This document shows positions 1 to 7,627 of a DNA stretch of 56,137 bases, one piece after another. A program made the position numbers and the translations under genes. The first letter of the stretch is position 1. Every line of letters starts with the position of its first letter. This stretch comes from Methylophaga sp. (GTDB lineage Bacteria > Pseudomonadota > Gammaproteobacteria > Nitrosococcales > Methylophagaceae). The notes below the pieces were generated by a model, which was not told the origin of the DNA, did not search any database, and saw only the letters and a list, made by a program, of their open reading frames with translations. The DNA is taken from NCBI GenBank assembly GCA_002706095.1, contig PAJP01000015.1, positions 1-56,137 on the forward strand. The letters are read 5' to 3'.

Positions 1-825
1 TTTGTTTGGCGATAGATCTGATCACCAAATGCCATGAATGTTCCCTAACATATCAACTAGACCATTGATTATTAGTAATTATTTGTGGGGATAGCTCAGA
101 CTCAGACCCCAAAGGTGCATTAGGCCGACTTGTCAGAAAAGCACAAAAAGCCAGTGAGTAAAATCATTGCTAACAGGTACCTACCATTTACAGTTGAATA
201 ATGCTGAAGAAGAGATTCATAATGTCAACCTGTTGTATTTATCTTAATAGCTAGCAGGAATCATAGGTTTTCATTATCAGACTGGTGTAATTAGACTTGT
301 ACTGATGTTCCTCTGCATAGCAAAGCTGTGGAGATTTTTCATATTCCATGCGTATGTATTTTTCTAATCCGAAAACCATGCTTCCCATTCTCAAAAAAAT
401 GGTTTTATAATCTTATTACCTTGGGGTAAAAGACTTGAACAACTGGTCAAACTACCTATCACCGGATGGGCAAAGATTGATTCGTTTTATTGCGGCAAAT
501 GGGAACGTTTCTTTCCTAAACCGGTAAAAATACCTGTATTGGGCTTTATAGAAAAAGACTAAGAGAGTAAACACCAGTTTGTGTTCACAGACCATGGCGG
601 TCAATAAGTCAAAAGCTTGACAACGAAAAACCTCTCGTACAAACTTGAGCCATTCCTTTCAGTAATTTATTACTGATTGAATCGCTAGCAGAACGAACTT
701 TCTGCTCTCAATTAGATATGTCTACGGATGTATCAATACTCCTCAAAGTATCACAAAAGAGTCTGTCTTCCACGGAGGACAGACATTTGAAATGTAATCC
801 CAATAGTTTTTTAAGAAAGTTTAGG
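1..825. other. Non-coding left end; no gene recognised
   Basis: This stretch holds no open frame with a good start and ribosome site. A stop-bounded fragment at 368-562 (listed separately) reads like protein but has no start. A small inverted repeat GTCTGTC / GACAGAC with TTCCACGGAG between its arms lies near 762-785; a similar TTCCACGG element recurs around the segregation operon at the other end of the window. Nothing else in the stretch can be supported. Confidence 0.5.
368..562 (+). pseudogene. Possible C-terminal remnant of an unknown gene
   Basis: The frame is open from the stop at 365-367 to TAA at 560-562 and has no ATG, GTG or TTG start with a ribosome site. The 64 residues contain protein-like features, for example LPWGKRLEQLVKLP and CGKWERFFPKP, rich in Trp, Lys and Pro. 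It could be the tail of a gene cut off by a rearrangement, or chance. I do not recognise a family. Confidence 0.2.
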
Positions 826-1031
826 CCTTATCGCAAGGCCTTCCTACGGGATGATTTTGCCATAAGGTTTTTCAAGCAATTTTCATGTTGCTTGTGAAGT
901 GAACGTCGGCACTAACCGACATTCAATCGTTGTGATCAACACTGCTCACAACACCACCCTCGGGGTCAGATGAATATCGGCCCTGGGCGGATAATGTCAT
1001 TTGACCCTTTTTTGTTTCAAAGGAGCGTCAA
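826..1031 (+). promoter_or_regulatory. Structured leader A (attenuator-like)
   Basis: There are three successive small hairpins: 873-879/888-894 (CAAGCAA/TTGCTTG), 905-909/916-920 (GTCGG/CCGAC) and 930-935/946-951 (TTGTGA/TCACAA). They are followed by two competing structures. One pairs CCACCC (954-959) with GGGCGG (985-990) and stacks on an inner GGG/CCC. The other pairs 963-973 with 997-1007 (GGGTCAGATGA with TCATTTGACCC) and is followed by six Ts at 1008-1013, which is a textbook intrinsic terminator. Both use 963-965, so they exclude each other. The Shine-Dalgarno AAAGGAG and the 1032 start follow at once. This is one of seven leaders with this plan. Confidence 0.6.
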
Positions 1032-1340
1032 ATGAGCAATCACGAAGATTTTCCCACTTTACGTAAAGATGCTTGGACATTCGATATGCCAAGTGCTGAA
1101 CCGTGTCGTCTATTTTTGACAGAGCAAAACAATACACCAACTCAAGTTTGGTTTATGGCAAGCGATGGCAAGGCTAATGATGACTTGGCGCTATTTGCGA
1201 AGGTATTAACACTCTATCTTCAGCAAGAAATGCCATACAAAGTACAGGAAAAACTGAACATGCTGGAAAGTGTTGCCGGCAGAGGTTTCAGAATGGCTTT
1301 TCCTCCCACGGGAGAAAAGCAGATGATGATTGGCAAGTAA
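1032..1340 (+). CDS. Small hypothetical protein, TSCPD-like
   Basis: A 102-residue soluble protein with a strong ribosome site (AAAGGAG) and an ATG directly after leader A. The central part has a short beta stretch with Cys (EPCRLFLTEQ), then Trp and a long helix (LALFAKVLTLYL). This resembles the TSCPD domain found at the end of B12-dependent ribonucleotide reductases and in small stand-alone proteins. That assignment is by eye and weak. The next gene has the same layout, so the two look like distant paralogues. They probably form one operon ending at the 1850 terminator. Function is unknown. Confidence 0.6.
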   Translation: MSNHEDFPTLRKDAWTFDMPSAEPCRLFLTEQNNTPTQVWFMASDGKANDDLALFAKVLTLYLQQEMPYKVQEKLNMLESVAGRGFRMAFPPTGEKQMMIGK

Positions 1341-1378
1341 ACGCCATTGCAAAACTACTTCTTTATCGAGGTGGTTTT

Positions 1379-1840
1379 ATGATGTCGGATACTCCCTTAA
1401 CACAATATCAACTTAAGGGAGATATTTGGAGTGTGGATGTCTTAAATCCATATACGCAAACGGTTTTCACCATCAAGATCTCAGAGCCAATGATTGATGG
1501 CCGTAAACGACCAAGCTGCATCTGGTTAGACGGTCAACATCCAGAAATCTTGGATGGACTATGCACACTGCTCTCGGCTGATATGTCGAGTCCAGATTTA
1601 TCGCGCATAGCCATCAAGTTGAAGGCATTGCTCGAACTCCAATCTTCTATGAAAGGCATGATTGAATATCGGCTAGATAACCTTAGCGCTTATATCGCTT
1701 ATGTGTTGTTGAAACGGTATGAATTGCACTTTCACATGGATGATCGAATCAATGTGATGCCTTATACAAACGTCGTGTCATTTGATAGCAACAAGCCATC
1801 AAACGACCGTGACTATTCACACGTTTTAGAGGTTGGTTGA
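1379..1840 (+). CDS. Hypothetical protein, TSCPD-like paralogue of the preceding gene
   Basis: A 153-residue protein; GAGGT nine bases upstream supports the first of two adjacent ATGs. The pattern is GDIWSVDV, a beta strand (TVFTIKIS), RPSCIW, then a helical segment with LDGLCTLLSADM and KLKALLEL. It parallels the 1032 product (KDAWTFDM, CRLFL, VWFMA, ALFAKVLTLYL). The same tentative TSCPD-like reading applies, and a link to nucleotide metabolism would be inference only. The C-terminal third (ELHFHMDDRINV onward) has no parallel in the smaller protein. It is co-transcribed with 1032 and ends just before an intrinsic terminator. Confidence 0.6.
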   Translation: MMSDTPLTQYQLKGDIWSVDVLNPYTQTVFTIKISEPMIDGRKRPSCIWLDGQHPEILDGLCTLLSADMSSPDLSRIAIKLKALLELQSSMKGMIEYRLDNLSAYIAYVLLKRYELHFHMDDRINVMPYTNVVSFDSNKPSNDRDYSHVLEVG

Positions 1841-1849
1841 GATTCCTAA

Positions 1850-1878
1850 AGAGTTGCCCTTGCGGCGACTCTTTTTTT
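1850..1878 (+). terminator. Intrinsic terminator
   Basis: AGAGTTGCC (1850-1858) pairs with GGCGACTCT (1864-1872), followed by seven Ts. It closes the 1032-1840 operon. Confidence 0.85.
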
Positions 1879-1900
1879 AGCTATATTGCCATCAGTACAG

Positions 1901-2058
1901 CTAAGAAAAGGGTTTCTGCGCTGAATACTTGTTATTCAGGCTGAAACGTTAAGCAGTAGCGTTAATTACTGCTCTCATGGGTGTTTGACCAAGGTTGAAC
2001 ACTGTGATTCAAGTCCTGCCCTCAACGGGAGTGTAGGAAACCCTTTTAGGAGAAGTTT
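1901..2058 (+). promoter_or_regulatory. Structured leader B upstream of ssb
   Basis: A long-range stem joins AAAAGGGTTTC (1906-1916) to GAAACCCTTTT (2037-2047), 11 perfect pairs that end at the Shine-Dalgarno AGGAG. It encloses hairpins 1921-1927/1933-1939 (CTGAATA/TATTCAG), 1952-1958/1967-1973 (AGCAGTA/TACTGCT), 1981-1985/1998-2002 (GTGTT/AACAC, with GACCAAGGTT in the loop) and a GCCCTCAACGGG element at 2019-2030. The design is a multibranch junction whose closing stem abuts the ribosome site, so either transcription or translation could be controlled. It is the most divergent of the seven leaders at the CCC-GGG element. Confidence 0.55.
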
Positions 2059-2499
2059 ATGTCAGTCAATAAAGTTATTTTAGTTGGTCGTCTGGGTGTT
2101 GATCCGGAATCTCGTGCATTACCAACAGGTGGCAGTATCTGCAATCTAAGAATTGCAACATCTGAGTCTTGGAGAGACAAACAAACCGGCGAACGACAAG
2201 AAAGAACGGAATGGCACCGGGTGATTCTGCGTAATAAGTTAGGTGAAATTGCACAGCAGTACCTGAAAAAAGGCGCACAAGTCTATATCGAAGGGCGTAT
2301 TCAGACTAGTAAATGGCAAGATAAAGGTGGTAACGAGCATTACACCACAGAAATTGTCGGAACTGAAATGACCATGTTGGACAGCAAATCTAATGCAGGA
2401 TCATCTGCAGGAGATCCGCAACCACCAGCTGGTGGCCAAAACGATATGGATTATAGTCCAAGTGATTACGATAGCGGTGACAGCTACTACGGCGATTAA
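2059..2499 (+). CDS. ssb: Single-stranded DNA-binding protein
   Basis: A 146-residue SSB. The OB fold fills residues 1-110: it opens with [13 protein letters not shown] and continues with [30 protein letters not shown] and the YTTEIV strand. A flexible Gly/Gln/Pro-rich tail follows. SSB tails normally end in an acidic tip closing with IPF, to which partner proteins bind. Here the end is GDSYYGD: acidic, but without the Pro-Phe. Element-borne SSBs coat the entering strand and support recombination. It lies downstream of leader B and 11 bases ahead of the annealing-protein candidate, so the two are co-transcribed. Confidence 0.95.
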   Translation: MSVNKVILVGRLGVDPESRALPTGGSICNLRIATSESWRDKQTGERQERTEWHRVILRNKLGEIAQQYLKKGAQVYIEGRIQTSKWQDKGGNEHYTTEIVGTEMTMLDSKSNAGSSAGDPQPPAGGQNDMDYSPSDYDSGDSYYGD

Positions 2500-2510
2500 G
2501 GAGGCACAAA

Positions 2511-3302
2511 ATGTCTGCAGCTAATTCAAAAGTAGTTCATATCCAAAATCTAAACGGTGAAACGAATCAGTATGTGAAAGTCTCTGCCCGTGTACCCGCT
2601 TTTTTAGCGGTATATGGTCCAGATAAAGGCTATCGCGTGTTGGCTCATTCCACTGACTACCTGGACTTTGCACAGGGCCGAAAGGAACTGTGCATTGCAC
2701 TGGCAGCACAAGGGAAGCTTCCTGAGCAGCATCTTAAGGAGCTAATGGAAGAGCGTAAAGTTGTCTTCAAGTCGCAATTAGTGGACAAAGATGGCAACGT
2801 AGTCGCGGAGAGTTCTGCTATCAAACCAATTTGGAATCTTAAAGATTACGAATCGGGTGAGACGGCAGCTTTTCAACGATTACTCGCTCGCTTAGGGTTT
2901 GGTGGCGATGTCTTTGATTCTGATGAAGACAATGACATGAATTCCCAAGGCCTTGCCTTTGATACTGTAAGTGAAAATAAGCCAAGTCAAAGTCAGACAG
3001 TAGTAATGAAACCTGTTGTGGTGGAAACACCTCGCAGCGAGCCAAAACCTGCTGAACCTGCCGAGACTAAGACCGTCAGTTCTACGGAGCAGTCGGAACC
3101 GGCCAAACAACCTGCCCAAAAGCAGGCAGTTAAGAGCACTAGCCGTGGCGTGCAAGTTGATCCTAACAAGATCCAAACCGCGCAACTGCGACAGCTTGAA
3201 TCAATGGCCAGGGTGAAGAAAGTAGAGTGTCCAAAAGTGAATACTTTAGAAGAGTTTCGCGAAGCACTATTACATCTTAAAAACTTACCTTTACCCACTT
3301 GA
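2511..3302 (+). CDS. Candidate single-strand annealing / recombination protein
   Basis: A 263-residue protein; GGAGG eight bases upstream supports the ATG. Residues about 1-150 form a compact domain (YGPDKGYRVLAHSTDYLDF, then an Asp-rich end DVFDSDEDND). It contains a motif of the type ETAAFQRLLARLGFGG, resembling the ETAAxxRALAxLG signature of several Rad52/Sak-type annealing proteins. A Pro/Glu/Lys-rich linker and a small basic C-terminal helical unit follow. Position after ssb and the later Fe-S nuclease fit an SSB-annealase-exonuclease module like those of lambdoid phages and SXT-type ICEs. The family assignment is inference. Confidence 0.55.
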   Translation: MSAANSKVVHIQNLNGETNQYVKVSARVPAFLAVYGPDKGYRVLAHSTDYLDFAQGRKELCIALAAQGKLPEQHLKELMEERKVVFKSQLVDKDGNVVAESSAIKPIWNLKDYESGETAAFQRLLARLGFGGDVFDSDEDNDMNSQGLAFDTVSENKPSQSQTVVMKPVVVETPRSEPKPAEPAETKTVSSTEQSEPAKQPAQKQAVKSTSRGVQVDPNKIQTAQLRQLESMARVKKVECPKVNTLEEFREALLHLKNLPLPT

Positions 3303-3310
3303 AAAATTAA

Positions 3311-3344
3311 AACTCCAACTGATTTGTTTCAGTTGGGGTTTTTT
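3311..3344 (+). terminator. Intrinsic terminator after the ssb operon
   Basis: AACTCCAACTGA (3311-3322) pairs with TCAGTTGGGGTT (3329-3340) and a T-run continues to 3344. It separates the ssb operon from the opposing gene at 3413-4420. Confidence 0.85.
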
Positions 3345-3412
3345 ATTTGCTAAATATAATTCAAAAAATACTCAGTCAGAACCTTGTACTATCTGATGTA
3401 GACGATAACTTA

Positions 3413-4420
3413 CTAGTTAAAATGAATTGTATATTTTCTAGAAACCCAACCAGTGATAACGGTATCCCCCAATCTTACTTGCACTTCTAACCATTTTCTA
3501 TTTGAGTTATCTAGTACAACTAACATAGTTTGCTTTGGTAGAACTTCTAATATTTCACCCTGTACTGATGGAGTTTCCCGCAGGTGAACTCTATCACCAC
3601 TTGTAGCACGCATATTTTTTAAAAGTTCATAATCAAACCCTATTTCGCCTGCGCTTTGTTTCACTATAGACTTTACTTGTGAGCTAGATTCTGCTTTTTC
3701 AATTTTTGGTTCGAGTAATGAAGCGACATTTACAACAGCATCATGTATGTCATTAAAAAATTGAATAATGGAACATATGACTGCAAAAATAATTAAAACT
3801 CTTTTCCTTAAGGATATCGGGTCAACATTCGGCTTATCAGCTTTTAATTGAAAAGCTAATGCCTCACATTCCTCCGTTACAATTTCAATATTTACACCAG
3901 TTTCAGGGCTTTGAAGTTTCTCCCATTCGCGATTTATTTCATCATCACTAAGTTGGTCAATACGTGCTAACTGCGTATTCAAACCACTAAGAGATTGGCT
4001 ATATTCTGAAAATGAATTTGTAGAGTACTTCGATAATACAGTGCTTAACTTTGTAGCCCATATATCATTTGAAAGGTCTAATGATGCTCCTAAAGCATCA
4101 TTAACCAGCCGTTGATCGGACGAGATTAGTTGTTTTGCAAATGAATGAGATTGGTTGCTAATTATTGAGGATAGAAGGTCACTTTTCGATATGCCTGAAC
4201 TGAGAACAGAGTCAACAAGGCTAGAATTAATTCGTGACATAGACTCAATTTGATCTTGTCTAAAAGTACCCAATCCTGAGTTCATCCTTGCTAACTCATT
4301 CTGGATAACAGGCAGGATACTGGGAAAAGCTTTTCCGTATCCTGAAAAACCTGTATTTTCATTTACCCGAGCAATTAGCGATGCAATTGATTCCAACTTA
4401 GCTCCTTTAAACCGATTCAT
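3413..4420 (-). CDS. Membrane-associated SH3-domain protein (cargo)
   Basis: A 335-residue reverse-strand protein. Residues 1-190 are helical and polar, rich in Ser, Leu and Asn, with no family I recognise. One hydrophobic segment (RVLIIFAVICSIIQFF, about 208-223) could be a membrane helix. The last 60 residues are a bacterial SH3 domain (VHLRETPSVQGEILEVLPK, then WLEVQV and GWVSRKYT), a fold that often binds cell-wall peptide or protein ligands. It is alone, against the direction of its neighbours, with a terminator of the ssb operon beside it. That pattern suggests inserted cargo, possibly defence-related, but nothing in the sequence shows a function. Confidence 0.7.
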   Translation of the reverse strand: MNRFKGAKLESIASLIARVNENTGFSGYGKAFPSILPVIQNELARMNSGLGTFRQDQIESMSRINSSLVDSVLSSGISKSDLLSSIISNQSHSFAKQLISSDQRLVNDALGASLDLSNDIWATKLSTVLSKYSTNSFSEYSQSLSGLNTQLARIDQLSDDEINREWEKLQSPETGVNIEIVTEECEALAFQLKADKPNVDPISLRKRVLIIFAVICSIIQFFNDIHDAVVNVASLLEPKIEKAESSSQVKSIVKQSAGEIGFDYELLKNMRATSGDRVHLRETPSVQGEILEVLPKQTMLVVLDNSNRKWLEVQVRLGDTVITGWVSRKYTIHFN

Positions 4421-4950
4421 TTTGAGATAATTATCAGTTTATATTTATAGCAAATGCACACGTCATTTGATGTTTAAGGACAGTTCTGATGAGCACATGT
4501 GCAAATAGCGATATCAAACTCTTAAAAATCTAGCACACATGACAAACACTTGAGCTTATTTTGTAATAACAGAACGATACGAAATATGTGCGTGAGATAC
4601 AGATATAATCCTTTAATTCATTTTAGTATGTGCAAGCTGAAATATTTCATTCACATTTTCTGTGGATAACTCTGTCAGTAACCCCGCAAGCGTGTTGTCT
4701 AAGCGAAAAGAAAGTCACTTGGTTAAATAATGAGCAACAGGATTCAAGGCGTTGACACCCATCAGTTAAATTGGTATTTTCGTATCCAAATATCGCTTCC
4801 TGCGATTCTTGGCTCCCGCCAAGCTCAATAAGATACGTCCACTGGCCGTACTCTCAGCTCGAAAGAGCAAATCCGATTGAAGTAAATTTTTCACGCAGAA
4901 ATCTTTTGTGTGTCTGCACGTCTGTACGTTTTTTTCGTGCCTCCAGACCA
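4421..4950. other. Structured non-coding region; possible origin or regulatory RNA
   Basis: About 530 bases without a gene. 4493-4502 is the palindrome GCACATGTGC, and ATGTGC or its complement recurs at about 4452, 4531, 4583 and 4628, which might be iterons. 4661-4669 (TGTGGATAA) is a perfect DnaA box on the reverse strand. 4781-4837 folds as a three-way junction: CGTATC/GATACG closes two hairpins (ATCGC/GCGAT and CTTGGC/GCCAAG). GCACG (4916-4920) pairs with CGTGC (4936-4940) around a T-run. The short open frames here have no ribosome sites. It could be an origin, a small RNA gene or the upstream part of leader C. Confidence 0.4.
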
Positions 4951-5101
4951 AAGGTTTCTGATCGACATTTATTTGTCGATTGAAAGCGGCTTGCTGACCG
5001 TTTAATCCAGCACTCAATCACCCTTCAGGGCACACAAACTGCCCTGTAGGGATAGCTTTGTCTGTGCCATTCCGAAGGATTTTCAATTCAAGGAGGCACA
5101 A
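4951..5101 (+). promoter_or_regulatory. Structured leader C
   Basis: GATCGACA and TGTCGATT form a hairpin at about 4957-4978. The conserved leader hairpin pairs 5021-5032 (CCCTTCAGGGCA) with 5040-5051 (TGCCCTGTAGGG), 11 of 12 positions. TGTGCC (5063-5068) can pair with GGCACA (5095-5100), which overlaps the Shine-Dalgarno AGGAGG of the next gene and could hide it. GACCAAAGGTTT just upstream (4946-4957) resembles the GACYAAGGTT loops of leaders B and G. No clear terminator is seen in this copy. Confidence 0.5.
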
Positions 5102-5377
5102 ATGAAGTTTAAGACGCTGAGACGTGATGAAGTCCTACAAGATGTAATCAAACAAGCGGGTGCTAATGCAGAATTCAAAGTATCCCGTGTAGATCAGAAG
5201 GACGACCATGTTACTCGCGCCATGTGGGCGGGTGACAAGTTAGTAATCATTCTCGAAAAGGCACGCAAAGTCGTGGGCTATAACCTTTTCAGCAGATCCC
5301 AACAAAAACGAGCTAAAAAATATTCGCATGCTTTCCTCGAAGAGAAGCGGATTTTGTGGCAAAGGATTGAGCAATGA
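5102..5377 (+). CDS. Hypothetical 91-residue protein
   Basis: A small basic protein. AGGAGG, partly inside a predicted leader stem, sets the ATG at 5102. It begins with a helical part (LRRDEVLQDVIKQAGANAEF), then a beta-rich middle (VTRAMWAGDKLVIILEK) and ends in a strongly basic helix (SRSQQKRAKKYSHAFLEEKR). I recognise no family. Its stop overlaps the nuclease start (ATGA), so translational coupling and a shared role with the nuclease are likely, for example as an accessory or inhibitor. Confidence 0.7.
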   Translation: MKFKTLRRDEVLQDVIKQAGANAEFKVSRVDQKDDHVTRAMWAGDKLVIILEKARKVVGYNLFSRSQQKRAKKYSHAFLEEKRILWQRIEQ

Positions 5378-6225
5378 TTCTCAGTCCTAGCAGAGTTCAG
5401 AAAGGTCAGACTTGCATGAAGCAGGTCTGGTACCACTACAAGTTGGGTATAAGACCAAAGGTTACTTCAGCAAACCTTGCTTTCGGTAAAGCGGTGGATG
5501 ACACCGTGATGGATTACTTAAAGGCAGTAACGCTGGGGAATCGGATTTCTTCTATTGAAGATGTCTTTCTAAGACATTGGAAAAAGCAGTCATCAATTTC
5601 ACTTGAGTATTCGTCTACACAGTCGGAAAAAAAGATGAGAGAGATGGGGGCTGCGATGGCTGGGAAGTTTCCAGCTGCTTGGGAGGAATCTGAGCTGATG
5701 GTTTTTATCATGCCAGATGGTTCACCTGCATTACAGGTTGAACTCGCAGTTCAGATAGCACCGAGAGTTAGCTTGCGGGGTTATCTGGATTTAATCGCTA
5801 TGGATCAGCTTGGCAGAGTCATCATTCTCGACATCAAAACAACCGGTGTTGCCTATGATGATTTGTATGTTCGCCAATCCGATCAATTAACGGCGTATCA
5901 GCTGCTCATAGATAGTCATGCATCGACGTTAGGGATAGAACAGGCTGACCAGGTTGGTTTCATGTGCTTGCACAAGAAAAAAGACCCGGTTATTCATTCA
6001 CCTCAAATCGTTGACCGCAGACCGTCAGATCGAGTCTCGGAATACATTCAGACCTGTCAGTGGTTTGTTAACGACTACAACAATGGGCGGTTTAATCGCA
6101 GCCCACTTGGAGCCTTTAACAGTCCTTGTTCAATGTGTGACTTTAACCGGTTATGCAGTGAAGGATGCACTGAAGATTTGGATATTCCAGACAGAGCGAA
6201 AGTTGCTCTGCAGTTAGCAGCATAG
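5374..6225 (+). CDS. Fe-S cluster PD-(D/E)XK nuclease (RecB/Cas4-like)
   Basis: A 283-residue nuclease of the PDDEXK_1 group. Core residues are visible: D139 in LRGYLDL, D153-I-K155 in ILDIKTTG, and Q171-LTA-Y175 (the QxxxY helix). Cysteines at 14, 252, 255 and 261 (C...CSMCDFNRLC) match the four-Cys Fe-S staple of AddB, Cas4 and related 5'-3' exonucleases. Its likely job is to resect DNA ends so that the annealing protein and SSB can act; this pairing is inferred from context. It overlaps the previous gene by four bases, and AGGAGG starts the next gene at its end. It belongs to the leader C operon. Confidence 0.85.
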   Translation: MILSPSRVQKGQTCMKQVWYHYKLGIRPKVTSANLAFGKAVDDTVMDYLKAVTLGNRISSIEDVFLRHWKKQSSISLEYSSTQSEKKMREMGAAMAGKFPAAWEESELMVFIMPDGSPALQVELAVQIAPRVSLRGYLDLIAMDQLGRVIILDIKTTGVAYDDLYVRQSDQLTAYQLLIDSHASTLGIEQADQVGFMCLHKKKDPVIHSPQIVDRRPSDRVSEYIQTCQWFVNDYNNGRFNRSPLGAFNSPCSMCDFNRLCSEGCTEDLDIPDRAKVALQLAA

Positions 6226-6236
6226 GAGGCCGAGAA

Positions 6237-6524
6237 ATGATGCAATTAGCATTGAATTTCGATCTCCTTCCCCTCAACCCAGATGACTGGAATTTAACCC
6301 AGGAGCTGGCAGAGGAGCTGCACGAGAAGTTCTACATCCGAAGCATTAAGTTATTGCGTGACTCCGTTCCTGGGGGCAAGCAGTGGCAAGAATTAATGTC
6401 CTGGATAGATGAACCAATCGTTAATGATAATCGCCCCTTTAGCTTTGCAACTTGTTGCAAGGTGATAGGGATTGAAGATCCAGAAGCGAACCGCGAAACA
6501 ATTAAAAAATATTTAGCTATGTAA
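6237..6524 (+). CDS. Small hypothetical protein, possible regulator
   Basis: A 95-residue protein; AGGAGG (6224-6229) supports the first of two adjacent ATGs. The last part, RPFSFATCCKVIGIEDPEAN followed by a helix, resembles the end of small phage and element proteins with the pattern PFSFxxxCxxLGxDPxxxR, which look like degenerate sigma or helix-turn-helix factors. That resemblance is by eye. It is the last gene of the 5102-6524 operon, followed directly by leader D. Confidence 0.6.
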   Translation: MMQLALNFDLLPLNPDDWNLTQELAEELHEKFYIRSIKLLRDSVPGGKQWQELMSWIDEPIVNDNRPFSFATCCKVIGIEDPEANRETIKKYLAM

Positions 6525-6529
6525 ATAGT

Positions 6530-6610
6530 TAGAAATCGTTTCACCCAAAGGGGTGGTTTTTTACCACCGCCCCTTTGGGGGTAGTGGTATTTCAAAATAG
6601 GAGATAACAC
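6530..6610 (+). promoter_or_regulatory. Structured leader D
   Basis: CCCAAAGGGG (6544-6553) pairs with CCCCTTTGGG (6570-6579), reinforced by TGGT/ACCA near the loop, giving a strong hairpin. A shorter competing hairpin, CACCC (6542-6546) with GGGTG (6551-6555), is followed by six Ts at 6557-6562 and would be a small terminator. GAAAT/ATTTC can close the whole element. The Shine-Dalgarno AGGAG (6599-6603) follows. It is the most compact of the seven leaders and shows the core unit best. Confidence 0.6.
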
Positions 6611-7627
6611 ATGAAAACGATGCAATACGATATCGGTTTAACATTCGGCATTGAGGCTGCTGTAGGTCAATTCATCACTGGATATGAACCTGGTTCACAG
6701 TATGTTCCATCAGCTGAAGAAAATTATCGTTTTGACAAAAGTGTTTTACGAGACCTTATGGTCTGGTGGAACATGAACCTATCTGGAAACAATAAAGATG
6801 GCATGTATTTGTTCGGACCGACTGGTGCGGGTAAATCAGCTGCTTTAGTCAACTTCTGTGCATTACTAAATATACCGATGTATGAAAAGACGATATATGA
6901 AGGGATGGAATTTGATGTTTTGATGGGGCGTACCGAAATTGTTGGTGGAGATACCGTATTTATGTATGGTGTTGTTCCACTGGCGATGGGTGCAGAAAAT
7001 GAACCTGGAATACTTGTGCTCAATGAGATTGACCGAGCAGATGATGCAGTCTTAACTGGATTATATGAAGTATTAGCAGGGCGTCCCTTAGTTCTGGATG
7101 CGGCTGGCCATCATGTTGTAAAACCTGACAATGCATTTTGTTTTGCTGCCACAGGTAATACAAATATGGCTGGAGCCAGTGACGATTACAGTAATGCTAA
7201 TAAGCAAGACTTAGCATTTGTTGATCGTTTCTGGAAAGTATCTGTGGGCTACCCAGAAAAAGAAGTGGAAATGACTATTCTGAAGTCTGTGGTACCGGAT
7301 TTATCTGACGAATTGCAAGAAAAAATGATTGATGTTGCCAATGACATTCGATCTCTGCATACCGAAGGTGAAAATCGGATTCCATTAACCATGAGTACTC
7401 GAACACTTTTACGCTGGGCTAATATGACTAAGGCTTATCATGGATTCAGTAGTGCAATAGATGTTTCACCTATTGCTTACGCTATGGATAGGGCTCTACT
7501 TAATGTAGCTGACCGACCAACGCGAGCCGCTATCATCGAAGTTGCAGAATTACACATTGGTGATGCATGGGCTTCTGAACCTACAAAGGCAACAGGGACT
7601 AATGGAGGTAAACCACTCAATGACTGA
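6611..7627 (+). CDS. MoxR/CbbQ-type AAA+ ATPase
   Basis: A 338-residue AAA+ protein. Walker A is GPTGAGKS at 69-76 and Walker B ILVLNEID at 134-141 (Asn in place of the first acidic residue). Sensor 1 is at FAATGNTN, and an arginine-rich C-terminal lid follows. It resembles CobS, NorQ and CbbQ ATPases, which remodel a partner protein together with a VWA-domain protein. The HExxH-VWA protein at 11059 is the obvious partner. The next gene starts inside its stop codon, so the two are translationally coupled. Confidence 0.9.
   Translation: MKTMQYDIGLTFGIEAAVGQFITGYEPGSQYVPSAEENYRFDKSVLRDLMVWWNMNLSGNNKDGMYLFGPTGAGKSAALVNFCALLNIPMYEKTIYEGMEFDVLMGRTEIVGGDTVFMYGVVPLAMGAENEPGILVLNEIDRADDAVLTGLYEVLAGRPLVLDAAGHHVVKPDNAFCFAATGNTNMAGASDDYSNANKQDLAFVDRFWKVSVGYPEKEVEMTILKSVVPDLSDELQEKMIDVANDIRSLHTEGENRIPLTMSTRTLLRWANMTKAYHGFSSAIDVSPIAYAMDRALLNVADRPTRAAIIEVAELHIGDAWASEPTKATGTNGGKPLND

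Noticed and set aside
2839-3298. Reverse-strand open frames opposite the annealing-protein gene
   Set aside because: Shadow frames of the forward gene, without starts or ribosome sites.
4766-5017. Overlapping open frames on both strands before the 5102 gene
   Set aside because: They lie over the structured non-coding region, have no ribosome sites and look unlike proteins.
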